Shown here: positions 17,160 through 25,706 of the stretch, in pieces | Layout: every line of letters begins with the position of its first letter | How positions within the stretch are numbered: the stretch's first letter is position 1 | Source: JBNKFV01 sp050290265 | Lineage (GTDB): Bacteria > Pseudomonadota > Gammaproteobacteria > Pseudomonadales > Cellvibrionaceae | Direction of reading: 5' to 3' | NCBI GenBank assembly: GCA_050290265.1 | Contig: JBNKHI010000002.1 | Span: 62,001 to 126,000 of the forward strand | Length of the DNA: 64,000 nt | Position numbers and translations under genes: made by a program | The notes under the pieces: model-generated | Told to the model about the DNA's origin: nothing | The model's input: the letters and a program-made list of their open reading frames with translations, nothing else | Databases searched by the model: none

Positions 17160-17190
17160 CAAAATCTGTAGTGAGTTACTACAGATTTTG
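17160..17190. terminator. 13-bp hairpin after the HxlR gene
   Basis: Arms caaaatctgtagt and actacagattttg enclose loop gagtt, 11 bases after the stop. The A-run on one side and T-run on the other make it a weak bidirectional terminator. It could instead be a regulatory site for the following DsrE-like gene. Confidence 0.65.
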
Positions 17191-17275
17191 CCATGTTTTG
17201 CTCGGCGCTCTTTTCATAGACTTATTTCAACCAAAGCAATTTGGTTCGAGAATAATCAATTAAAGGAGAAAAATC

Positions 17276-17644
17276 ATGAGCAACGAAACTACCGATCTCA
17301 TTATTGTAATGACCAAAGGTATTTACGACGAAGTATCGTCAGTGGGCCTGACTATTGCCAATGGTGCGCTCACATCAGGAAAGACTGTTGGGCTTTTTCT
17401 TACGAGCAGCGCTATTGACCTGGTTCGTAAAAATGGCATAGATCATACCCACGTCCACCCCATGGAGAGCCTAAAAAGTTTGCTGGACTCTTTCATTGAG
17501 CGCGGCGGCGAAATCTGGGCATGCCCACCCTGCACAACAGCCCGCGGTTATGATCAAGAGAGTTTAATTGACGGAGTTGTCATTCATGGTGCCAGCGTAA
17601 TTATGGAACGTATTAGTAATGGCGCAGCCACCCTGACGTTTTAG
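17276..17644 (+). CDS. DsrE/DsrF-like family protein with CPPC motif
   Basis: A 122-aa protein with the DsrE fold pattern: DLIIVMTKGIYDEVSSVGL at the start, a central GKTVGLFLTSSAIDLVRKNG, and EIWACPPCTTARGYD near residue 80, holding a vicinal Cys pair (CPPC). DsrE-like proteins relay sulfane sulfur or act in redox reactions; this monomer-type subgroup has no settled function. Strong ribosome binding site aaaggag. The upstream HxlR regulator may control it. I could not tell whether it is a sulfur carrier or a thiol-stress protein. Confidence 0.85.
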   Translation: MSNETTDLIIVMTKGIYDEVSSVGLTIANGALTSGKTVGLFLTSSAIDLVRKNGIDHTHVHPMESLKSLLDSFIERGGEIWACPPCTTARGYDQESLIDGVVIHGASVIMERISNGAATLTF

Positions 17645-17714
17645 GTATAGAAGACTGGGATAAAAATAAGACGCAGTATTGAGCTTATGTAGCTGCGCCT
17701 ATTTTACGAAAACG

Positions 17715-17768
17715 AATAAGTGGGATCAGATAAAAATTACCAAAACGTTTCATCTGATCCCACTTATT
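17715..17768. repeat. 17-bp perfect inverted repeat (REP/MITE-like)
   Basis: Arms aataagtgggatcagat and atctgatcccacttatt flank a 20-base loop, between the convergent DsrE-like and eptA genes. No T-run follows on either side. The arm sequence, with its GGGATCAGA core, resembles the gggtcaga-type palindromes tied to REP-associated transposases; that link is inference. It may serve as a bidirectional terminator in practice. Confidence 0.6.
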
Positions 17769-17822
17769 ACGTATAAATCTACACGTTGGTAAAAAATGTC
17801 CAGCATTCGCAGTCACGAATAC

Positions 17823-19514
17823 TTAAATCAAGCCAGAATTGCCCGGCATGTCTATGCCGGTTTCTCTCTCTACAGGTAAGTTAGCAATTGGATGCTCGCC
17901 ACAATGCCACGCCGTAGTGACATCCAAATTAGGCTGATACAGCTCAGTTTTCACCCCCATCATGCCCAATAGACTGTGCGACAAGACATCCTGAGTTAAA
18001 CCACTTGTTTGCTGCGCCATACAATTGGGCTGCCAAAAATTATCGTGTTGATACTTACCAGAGGCCCAAACCAATGCCGGCACATGGGTTTGCTCCGATG
18101 GTGCCATGCTATAAGGCATACCGTGCAGGTAAAGGCCTTTTTCGCCTAACGACTCACCATGATCAGACATATATAGCATGGCTGTATCATACTCATCGGA
18201 TGCAGCATCAAGCTGCTCGACTACTTTTGACAAAATATAATCGGTGTAACGAATCGTATTGTCATACGTATTTTGCAACTGCTCATGAGTGCAATTTTGA
18301 ATATCACTGCGCGGACAGTCCGGTGTAAAAAAGCGCTGGCTTTCGGGGTAGCGACGGAAATAGGTTGGCCCATGGCTGCCAATCAAATGCAATACAACAA
18401 GCGTGTCCCGCCCCCCGGCATTTTTTAAATAATCGGCCAGATAAGGCAGCATGACCTCATCAAAACAGTATTCGCCATCGCAGTTAGGGTTATCAGCAGA
18501 CACATCAACGCGTAGGCTGGCAACACGTTCACAGACCCCTTTACAACTGCTGTTATTATCAACCCATTTTACGGTCACACCGGCTTTGCTTAACACATCG
18601 AGGACATTGTCTTGTTTTTTAGCCTTCTGCTTGTCGTAGTCGCCGTGGGTTAAAAAAGAAAACATACAAGGTACAGATACCGCTGTCGCCGTGCCGCAGG
18701 ACTCAACAGAACCCAGCGACTGTAAATGTAATGGTTTGGTAAAGCTATTGGTGGCCCGCGGATAGCCGTTATATTCGTATTCCGTGGCGCGTGCAGTTTC
18801 ACCTAGCACCATCACCATAAACGTCGGTTTTTGCGCGACTGAGTGACGAACCAGTTGCGCGTCATCGCCTAGCGACTGAAAAGGCTGTGGTGAAGACAAA
18901 TAGTTTTTATTGAAATAATTGATAGAACTGTAAACGTATTCCGTAGGAATAATATAGCGTTGCACGCCCTTATTGTTACGCCCTGCTGCAGCATAATCTT
19001 CGTAATAGCCCCACGCCACGCCACCAAAAACCAGCAAGACACACAACTGTGTTCCTATGCGTATGGCGCACTCTTTCCAAAACGGGTAGTAAGTGATTTC
19101 TGCACGATAAACAAAGTAAGCAGGAATACAACCCAACGCAAATACGTAAAAGAAAGACGCTAGATTAAAATAACTGGTAGCCTCGGCTACATCGGTCTCC
19201 ACGACATTTTCAATCATGCCGTAATTGAACATTATTCCGTATTGTTGTGAGGCATATGACACCCCTGCCGAAATAAGCAGGAGTGGAATAAAAAATATTT
19301 TCGTGAGGCCCTTTATGACAAGCAACGAAAATACAAAATAAAGCAAGGTAAAGAGAAAGACAGGAATAGACAGTGCAAATCCGACACTGTAATCCTCAAG
19401 CAGGAATATATAACCGTATAGTTTGGACAAAAAAGGCCAATTCAAAACCAGAGTAAAATAGCCCGCTAAAATAGCAATTAAAACATGGCTTTTAAGTACG
19501 ATTCGATCTTTCAT
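17823..19514 (-). CDS. eptA: lipid A phosphoethanolamine transferase (EptA-type sulfatase-fold enzyme)
   Basis: A 563-aa inner-membrane enzyme with about five N-terminal membrane spans (to about residue 185) and a periplasmic alkaline-phosphatase-like domain. Key motifs are VMVLGETARATEYEYNGYPR, the nucleophile threonine in SCGTATAVSVPCMFS, and HLIGSHGPTYFRRYP and YMSDHGESLGEKGLYLHG for zinc binding, with several Cys pairs for disulfides. It adds phosphoethanolamine to lipid A, which lowers surface charge and can reduce sensitivity to cationic peptides. The start at 19514 follows aggtgagg; the open frame extends 14 codons further. No two-component regulator is adjacent, unlike many eptA loci. 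Confidence 0.92.
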   Translation of the reverse strand: MKDRIVLKSHVLIAILAGYFTLVLNWPFLSKLYGYIFLLEDYSVGFALSIPVFLFTLLYFVFSLLVIKGLTKIFFIPLLLISAGVSYASQQYGIMFNYGMIENVVETDVAEATSYFNLASFFYVFALGCIPAYFVYRAEITYYPFWKECAIRIGTQLCVLLVFGGVAWGYYEDYAAAGRNNKGVQRYIIPTEYVYSSINYFNKNYLSSPQPFQSLGDDAQLVRHSVAQKPTFMVMVLGETARATEYEYNGYPRATNSFTKPLHLQSLGSVESCGTATAVSVPCMFSFLTHGDYDKQKAKKQDNVLDVLSKAGVTVKWVDNNSSCKGVCERVASLRVDVSADNPNCDGEYCFDEVMLPYLADYLKNAGGRDTLVVLHLIGSHGPTYFRRYPESQRFFTPDCPRSDIQNCTHEQLQNTYDNTIRYTDYILSKVVEQLDAASDEYDTAMLYMSDHGESLGEKGLYLHGMPYSMAPSEQTHVPALVWASGKYQHDNFWQPNCMAQQTSGLTQDVLSHSLLGMMGVKTELYQPNLDVTTAWHCGEHPIANLPVERETGIDMPGNSGLI

Positions 19515-19638
19515 GTATACCCTCACCTTATAGTGGGATACACAATACTGGAGCAAGCTTAAAGGAAACTTAAAAATAAAAAGAACTTTAAAAACAAAGC
19601 AAAACAGCTGGCCCGGCAGAACACCCGTTAATCAATGA

Positions 19639-21555
19639 TTACTCGCTTGCGGGAAATGGACAATCTAATAAGTCTGCCAACAAATTGAGTAAGAGCTGCT
19701 CTTCGAAGGTTACCACGCCATCGGCATTAATCGTGGCGCTCACGGCCTTAAGCAGCTTGGGCTTTTGCAAGGGTTTCAAACGTTTCAAACGTTGCAAAGC
19801 AGCGTCAAGTTGCTCAATGGTTGCCAGTTGTTCTGGGAACTGTTGCCGCATCGAAAATCCCAGCGTCTGTAATCCGGTATTCAGGGCAACCAACGTATCC
19901 ACGGACTTACCGTAGCTTGCCAACGCTGTGAGTAAGACCAACGCTGGCTTTTTAACCTGTGAGAGGTTCATAGCCAAACTGCCATCTTCACGGTTGAGAT
20001 GAGAAAACACCAGACGGTATACACACCATTCGAGAAAATCGAGTTTGCCATCGTGCTGAATTAACTGCAGGCAGTTTTTCTTAAACACGGTATATTGTGG
20101 TGCAGACATTCGCCTTAATGCGGGCATGCTTAAGTTAATGAGTGTCAGTAACTCTGCTTTTGACTGCGCTTGTACAAGGGGCCAGAGGGCTTCCATTTCT
20201 CGATACGTGACAGGATGAGCATTGGCTTTTAAACCCGCCAATTGTGCCTGCCGCCCATCATCGATGCGATCAAGTAACAAGCTGTAGATCACTGCTCTGG
20301 CCAGATAAGGTTCGTGACAGGCATGGTACAATTGGACGGGCAAACCCTCTATAAGATGACTCGCAGCACTGATACTTGCTGGAGATGGCTCAGCCACTTT
20401 CTCCACGAGCGCCAACCCCGTAATCGCGCCAACTACCGCGTGACCAAAGTTAGGTTGCCCCAGATCTGCTACGTCCGCACCGCGATAGTCCTCTTTATAG
20501 ATAGCGACTTTTTCACGTTCAGGCGTAATAAACTGATTGTCCCAGCGCGGCTCAATTCGTTTTATTCGATCAGCCAGTGGCGGATGGGTAGCCTGCCAAC
20601 TCAGAAAGAACGGCTCCATGCTTTGGCCGAAATAAAGATGACTGAAGGTTTCGGCATTGGGGGCTAATAAACGCGAACCCTCCATATGCCCACCAATTTT
20701 CTTGAGCGCGCCAGCAATACCATCCGGGTTACGGGTAAACTGTACCGCCGAAGCATCCGCTAAAAACTCCCGCTGGCGACTGACCGCAGCTTTAATTAAC
20801 GAGCCAAAGAAAGTACCGCCATAGCCAATCGCCATCAACGCGAAACCCGCGAGCATGGCGCGACCATCACTGCGTTTGCGACTCCGAAAGCTCGACCCGC
20901 GAACAATAAAATGGCCAATCAAACCAATTAACAAAATGCCATGTAACAACGCAATAACACGCATATTCAAACGCATATCGCCGTTATGAATATGGCTGAA
21001 CTCATGGGCAACCACGCCCTGTAGTTCATCCCGACTCAAATAACGTATACATCCTTTGGTCACACCAATCACGGCATCGTGGCGAGTATAACCCGCAGCA
21101 AACGCATTGATGGCAGCATCATCGATAACGTAAACATCAGGTACTGGGTTGCCCGAAGCAATGGCCATTTCTTCAACCACATTGAGAATTTTACGCTCAT
21201 CCAATTCGGTGGTATTCGGATTCACCAAAGTGCCGCCCAACGCTTCCGCTACTGCTTTACCGCCGCTGCGTATTTCAAGCCATTTGTAAAAGGCGCCAGC
21301 GACAACCACAGTCACGACACAGGCCGTTACCCAAAAACCCACTTCCGACGTAATTAAGTCAAGGAAATACTGAAGAAAACCGTAATCCGGCGATTGTATA
21401 TAATCAGCCGTTTGCTGCGGGCTGGCGTAGATATAAAAGCCAACGGCCACGACGAACACGGTGATAAGAATTAACGACAGGGTGGCTGCCAGCAACAGCC
21501 CTACCAGTAGCCGCGTGCGTTTACGTGCGGCATCCTGGTGTTGGAAAAAGTTCAT
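19639..21555 (-). CDS. M48 family membrane metalloprotease with long C-terminal helical extension
   Basis: A 638-aa protein with two N-terminal membrane helices (about 17-42 and 72-95), the zinc site VVAHEFSHIHNGDMRL (about residue 180), a further membrane pair and the FLADASAVQFTRNP zinc-ligand segment. This is an HtpX-like core of some 330 residues. The remaining 300 residues are unusual: helical, ending with two acidic-loop units (IQHDGKLDFLEWCVYRLV and INADGVVTFEEQLLLNLL) that resemble TerB-type domains. It lies 8 bases after the LemA gene, and LemA-M48 pairs are widespread, probably acting in envelope quality control. Substrates are not known. Confidence 0.9.
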   Translation of the reverse strand: MNFFQHQDAARKRTRLLVGLLLAATLSLILITVFVVAVGFYIYASPQQTADYIQSPDYGFLQYFLDLITSEVGFWVTACVVTVVVAGAFYKWLEIRSGGKAVAEALGGTLVNPNTTELDERKILNVVEEMAIASGNPVPDVYVIDDAAINAFAAGYTRHDAVIGVTKGCIRYLSRDELQGVVAHEFSHIHNGDMRLNMRVIALLHGILLIGLIGHFIVRGSSFRSRKRSDGRAMLAGFALMAIGYGGTFFGSLIKAAVSRQREFLADASAVQFTRNPDGIAGALKKIGGHMEGSRLLAPNAETFSHLYFGQSMEPFFLSWQATHPPLADRIKRIEPRWDNQFITPEREKVAIYKEDYRGADVADLGQPNFGHAVVGAITGLALVEKVAEPSPASISAASHLIEGLPVQLYHACHEPYLARAVIYSLLLDRIDDGRQAQLAGLKANAHPVTYREMEALWPLVQAQSKAELLTLINLSMPALRRMSAPQYTVFKKNCLQLIQHDGKLDFLEWCVYRLVFSHLNREDGSLAMNLSQVKKPALVLLTALASYGKSVDTLVALNTGLQTLGFSMRQQFPEQLATIEQLDAALQRLKRLKPLQKPKLLKAVSATINADGVVTFEEQLLLNLLADLLDCPFPASE

Positions 21556-21563
21556 AAGACGTT

Positions 21564-22157
21564 TTAAAACTTAACACTGGGCGCAGCTTGAATAGCTGCG
21601 GAATCCTCAAACTTAAGCAGTTCGGCGTTAGTCTTATGGCCAAACAAATTGGCAAAAAATACCGGTGGAAAGCTTTGTCTATACGTGTTGTATTCAGTGA
21701 CGGAGTCATTAAACCCCTGACGCGCAAAAGAGATTTTATTTTCAGTGCTGGTTAGTTCTTCTGTGAGCTGGGCCATATTCTGATTAGCTTTTAAATCCGG
21801 ATAGGCTTCAACCACCACATTCAATTTACCCAAAGCACTGCTCAACATGCCTTCAGCACCCGCAAGATTCTGCATTAGTTGTGCATTACCGGGATTACTG
21901 GCAGCCGCTTTCAAGTCATTCACTGCACCATTGCGCGCAGCGATCACTGCTTCCAGTGTTTCTCGCTCGTGCTTTAGGTAGCCTTTAGCAGTTTCGACTA
22001 AATTGGGAATCAAGTCGTAACGACGCTTTAGTTGTACTTCTATCTGCGCGAAGGCATTTTGGTAGCGCTGTTTAAGGGCAACCAGCTTGTTGTAGATGGC
22101 TATGACATAAACGACCAACACTGCCAGTACAATTAAGGTAATCAGGCCTGATGACAT
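21564..22157 (-). CDS. LemA family protein
   Basis: A 197-aa protein with one N-terminal membrane helix (LITLIVLAVLVVYVIAIYNKL) and a long helical cytoplasmic or periplasmic part with the family pattern ALKQRYQNAFAQIEVQLKRR, DLIPNLVETAKGY and YRQSFPPVFFANLFGH. The LemA role is not known at the molecular level. Here it sits 8 bases before the M48 protease gene, so the two are translationally linked and may act as an adaptor/protease pair. Full length for the family. Confidence 0.93.
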   Translation of the reverse strand: MSSGLITLIVLAVLVVYVIAIYNKLVALKQRYQNAFAQIEVQLKRRYDLIPNLVETAKGYLKHERETLEAVIAARNGAVNDLKAAASNPGNAQLMQNLAGAEGMLSSALGKLNVVVEAYPDLKANQNMAQLTEELTSTENKISFARQGFNDSVTEYNTYRQSFPPVFFANLFGHKTNAELLKFEDSAAIQAAPSVKF

Positions 22158-22207
22158 AAGTACTCCCTCTTCTATGATATTGGGTAATCTTCCTATAACT
22201 ATACCGA

Positions 22208-23737
22208 CTATTCTGTAACAGATGCCTCATTCTGCGCATTCGTGTTGTCTACCCAGCGCAACGGCGCAGGGTGCAGCTGAGACAACGGTATTGACAAGCT
22301 GTTTTCCATCACGATGCGCACATGCTCCCGGCGCAACTGGCGCGGTTCTGACACGCCACAGGAATGCGCGATTATCGCGACGGCCTTGCTGGTATTGGCG
22401 TGATACTGAGCCACCCGCTGCGCCTTGTCGGCGGGTACTAACCCGTACTGTAGCTCTTTGTTATGGGTGGTAACACCGGTTGGGCAGGTGTTTTTATTAC
22501 ATTGCATCGCCTGAATACAACCCAGTGAGAACATAAAGCCGCGGGCGGTATTAATAAAATCTGCACCACACGCCAATGCCCAGGCTATTTTGGCCGGCGT
22601 AATTAACTTACCTGACGCAATCACTTTAATGCGATCGCGCAAACCGCGTGCCTGTAACTGATCCACCAGCCACGGCAAACTGTCGTTTAACGCGAGCCCA
22701 ACATAATCCAGCAACGGTTGCGGCGCCGCTCCCGTGCCGCCGTCGGCGCTATCCAGCGTAATAAAATCCGGCGCACTGCCAATGCCGCGTTCATGAATCT
22801 GGCTAAACAAATCGTTAATCCAACTCTGCTCACCCATCACAAATTTAATACCCACGGGCTTACCCGTGGCTTCGCGAATCTGGTGAATCCGATCCAGCAG
22901 ATCTGCCACACAATGAATATCGGTATGGCCATTAGGACTGATAGATGCGTGACCTTCGGGAATGCCACGAATAGCCGCAATTTCCGCAGTAACTTTTTCA
23001 GCAGGCAAAATGCCACCCTTGCCGGGTTTTGCGCCTTGGCTCAACTTGATTTCAAACATTTTGACTTGTGGGTTTTCGCCCATGCGCGTTAACTTGTCGA
23101 AATCTAAAGAGCCATCCGCACAGCGGACGCCGTACTTAGCCGTACCGATTTGAAAAATGACATCCGCACCGCCTTCAAGATGAAATGGCGACAACCCGCC
23201 CTCACCGGTGTTCAGCCAGCAACCGGCCTGGGCAGCACCCGCACTCAATGCCTGCACAGCGGGTTTTGATAGAGCGCCATAACTCATGGCAGAAATATTG
23301 ATTATCGACCGCGTGGTATAAGGTTCCCGGCAAAAAGGGCCGATAGTGACCGGTGCTGGCAATTCAGCGTGGTTGTCCATCACAGGAAAGCCAGCATTCA
23401 TAAACAGATAAGAACCCGTTTTGGTAATGTCACGGGTTGAACCAAAGGCCAAGCTCATATCCAGGTTTTTTGCCGCTCGATAAGCCCAACCGCGTTCAGC
23501 GCGATTAAACGGCAGTTCTTCCCGATCCATCGCAAAAAAATACTGGCGAAAAAATTCACCGAGATGTTCAAATAAATAACGAAAACGGCCAATAACAGGG
23601 TAGTTACGGCGTATGGCATGCTGCTTCTGCCGAATATCAACAACATACATCACTCCAATGCAGAGTAATGCAATGCCAATAGCGATAACAAAAGCAACTG
23701 CCAGAAATGAAAAGATAGACGTGGCGTACTCAGACAT
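22208..23737 (-). CDS. FMN-binding glutamate synthase family protein
   Basis: A 509-aa protein with an N-terminal membrane helix (about residues 8-32) and a glutamate-synthase central/FMN barrel: FEIKLSQGAKPGKGGILPAE, ISPNGHTDIHCVADLL, FITLDSADGGTGAAP and a late cysteine group GCIQAMQCNKNTCPTGV that would bind an Fe-S cluster. It lacks the amidotransferase domain of GltB, so it is not a complete glutamate synthase; such standalone proteins are common and of uncertain function (oxidoreductase). It lies between avtA and lemA in the same direction with short gaps (68 and 50 bases), so all four genes may form one transcript. Confidence 0.9.
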   Translation of the reverse strand: MSEYATSIFSFLAVAFVIAIGIALLCIGVMYVVDIRQKQHAIRRNYPVIGRFRYLFEHLGEFFRQYFFAMDREELPFNRAERGWAYRAAKNLDMSLAFGSTRDITKTGSYLFMNAGFPVMDNHAELPAPVTIGPFCREPYTTRSIINISAMSYGALSKPAVQALSAGAAQAGCWLNTGEGGLSPFHLEGGADVIFQIGTAKYGVRCADGSLDFDKLTRMGENPQVKMFEIKLSQGAKPGKGGILPAEKVTAEIAAIRGIPEGHASISPNGHTDIHCVADLLDRIHQIREATGKPVGIKFVMGEQSWINDLFSQIHERGIGSAPDFITLDSADGGTGAAPQPLLDYVGLALNDSLPWLVDQLQARGLRDRIKVIASGKLITPAKIAWALACGADFINTARGFMFSLGCIQAMQCNKNTCPTGVTTHNKELQYGLVPADKAQRVAQYHANTSKAVAIIAHSCGVSEPRQLRREHVRIVMENSLSIPLSQLHPAPLRWVDNTNAQNEASVTE

Positions 23738-23805
23738 AAAAAATCCTTAAAGGATTGCTGTCATCTACTGAAGTGTAAGGATAACAACAACGCGGTTTAT
23801 TCTAT

Positions 23806-25062
23806 TTAATCACCGGCATATACGCGCGCAACTTCTTCCGCAATTAATGCCACACCTTTTGCCAGCTGTTCTGGCGGCAAGCAATAACTCACCCGCAGAC
23901 ATTCCTGCTTATGCTGCCAGGGTTCATCCAGCCCCATAAAAAACTGTTCGCCAGCCAAAACCAGAACTCCGCGATTTTTCAATCGTTGGTATAGTGCCTG
24001 ACTGGAAATGGGCAAATCCTTAAACCAAAGCCAGAGAAAGAATGCTCCCTCCGGCTTATGGATGCGCACCGGGTAGTCTGCCAATGCCCTACGGAAACCA
24101 TCCAAAGCTCGATCACAGGCACTTCGATAGAAAGGCCGCAAAATAGTTTCTGACAAGTAGTCAATCGTACCATCGGCAAAAAAGGGCGTAGAAAACTCCG
24201 TACCTGCGCTACCTACGGCCAAATTCATTATCGTATTAGCCTTCACAAAGGCGCGAATCACTTCCGGCCGCGCCACAACAATACCGGTGCGTAAGCCTGG
24301 TAACCCTAACTTGGACAAGCTTAACAATAAAATAGTGTTGTCATTCCAATGCGGCGACGCCTGTGAAAAAACAATATTCGGAAACGGCGTGCCGTAGGCT
24401 CCATCGATAATCAGCGGGACATCTTTGGCCCGTGCCAATTCATCCAAATGCGCTAACTCGGCATCAGACACCATATTACCAGTAGGGTTCGTAGGCCGGG
24501 ATAAACACAGCGCACCAATGCTTTCATCGACATTTAGTGCTGAGAAATCCACATGATATTTAAACAATTGATCCGACAATTCGGTAATGGTCGGTTTTGC
24601 TGCACGGAAAAAATCCGGCGCTAACCCGGCATCCGCATAACCTATGTATTCGGGCGCCAAGGGTAATTGCACACGCCGAAAACTCCCATCACTGGTCTCA
24701 CCGCAAAATAAATTAAACAACACAAAGAATGCCGACTGACTGCCATTGGCTATGGCAATATGTTCAGCCGTTACCGGCCACTGAAAACGGTCTCGTAAAT
24801 ATTGAGCAACCGTTTTCAGAAATGCAGGACTCCCCTGTGGTGACTGATACTCAGCCAGTAATTTCTTCGCCTGTGTAGGTGACTCCGCCAACGCTTTTAA
24901 GCGAGCTTGAAAAATGTCTGCAGCCGCAGGAATAAACGCAGGATTGCCACCGCCCATCATCACCATATCGGGATTAACATGCAGTGCATGACCAAGGTCA
25001 TCCATTAGCGAAACAATTCCGCAGTCTGCAGTCATTTGTTCACCCAGGCGTGACAACTTCAT
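23806..25062 (-). CDS. avtA: valine-pyruvate aminotransferase
   Basis: A 418-aa fold-type I PLP enzyme. The PLP lysine is in LLSLSKLGLPGLRTG (about residue 250), with SRPTNPTGN and PLIIDGAYGTPFPN upstream, and the family-typical N-terminus MKLSRLGEQMTADCGIVSLM. It moves the amino group between valine and pyruvate or alanine and 2-oxoisovalerate (transaminase C), in the cytoplasm. SD aagga precedes the ATG. It is first in a row of same-direction genes ending with the M48 protease. Confidence 0.92.
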   Translation of the reverse strand: MKLSRLGEQMTADCGIVSLMDDLGHALHVNPDMVMMGGGNPAFIPAAADIFQARLKALAESPTQAKKLLAEYQSPQGSPAFLKTVAQYLRDRFQWPVTAEHIAIANGSQSAFFVLFNLFCGETSDGSFRRVQLPLAPEYIGYADAGLAPDFFRAAKPTITELSDQLFKYHVDFSALNVDESIGALCLSRPTNPTGNMVSDAELAHLDELARAKDVPLIIDGAYGTPFPNIVFSQASPHWNDNTILLLSLSKLGLPGLRTGIVVARPEVIRAFVKANTIMNLAVGSAGTEFSTPFFADGTIDYLSETILRPFYRSACDRALDGFRRALADYPVRIHKPEGAFFLWLWFKDLPISSQALYQRLKNRGVLVLAGEQFFMGLDEPWQHKQECLRVSYCLPPEQLAKGVALIAEEVARVYAGD

Positions 25063-25169
25063 AACACAATCCTTTTAAACCTGTTTTGCAATTCTTATGT
25101 TTTCGATACTAACCTGATTGTACTGGCGGGGCATTCCCCATCAAGCATACCAACGTTATCCGCTTACGC

Positions 25170-25604
25170 TTAGATAAGCGTTATCGCACACAGTATTAAC
25201 AAACCAATATTAGCGAGTAGAGCGACAAGGTAAAAATAACTTCTCGGACTCGGGTTTTTCTCTGTGGAGATGGCGTAGTACAACACCATATGAATAATGC
25301 GTGCGAGCGTAAAAACCCATAATAGTGAGGCCGTCCAGACCGGATTTGCATGCACGACAACAGCGAGAAATGCAGCGCCCAGAAACGCCGGAAAATTTTC
25401 CAGCGAATTCATAAACGTTCGATTTGAACGAAAGACAAAAGAGGAATGACTCAAGGATGGATCTATTTTGCCAGGGATAGCACCAGGCTTAGACGCTTTA
25501 GTACTTGCCGCGACAAGCCCTTGTACCACCAGCGTTAGCACTGCAACCAGAATAGCCCAATAGCTAGCAGTAGCCCAATAACCTGTCGCATAAATATCGA
25601 TCAT
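25170..25604 (-). CDS. MAPEG family membrane protein
   Basis: A 144-aa protein with about four membrane helices and the MAPEG pattern FRSNRTFMNSLENFPAFLGA in the middle followed by LLWVFTLARIIHMVLYY. MAPEG proteins in eukaryotes are glutathione-dependent eicosanoid or detoxifying enzymes; bacterial members are largely uncharacterised. It lies between rimO and avtA on the same strand, without tight spacing to either. Confidence 0.87.
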   Translation of the reverse strand: MIDIYATGYWATASYWAILVAVLTLVVQGLVAASTKASKPGAIPGKIDPSLSHSSFVFRSNRTFMNSLENFPAFLGAAFLAVVVHANPVWTASLLWVFTLARIIHMVLYYAISTEKNPSPRSYFYLVALLANIGLLILCAITLI

Positions 25605-25706
25605 TGTTACAACCCTCTCTGTCAGCCATTAGTTAAATGAAAGCCTACTGTAGCAGGTAACCAATAATACCAAACAGGGCAATAGGCAACCGGTCAAAGA
25701 GCAGAT

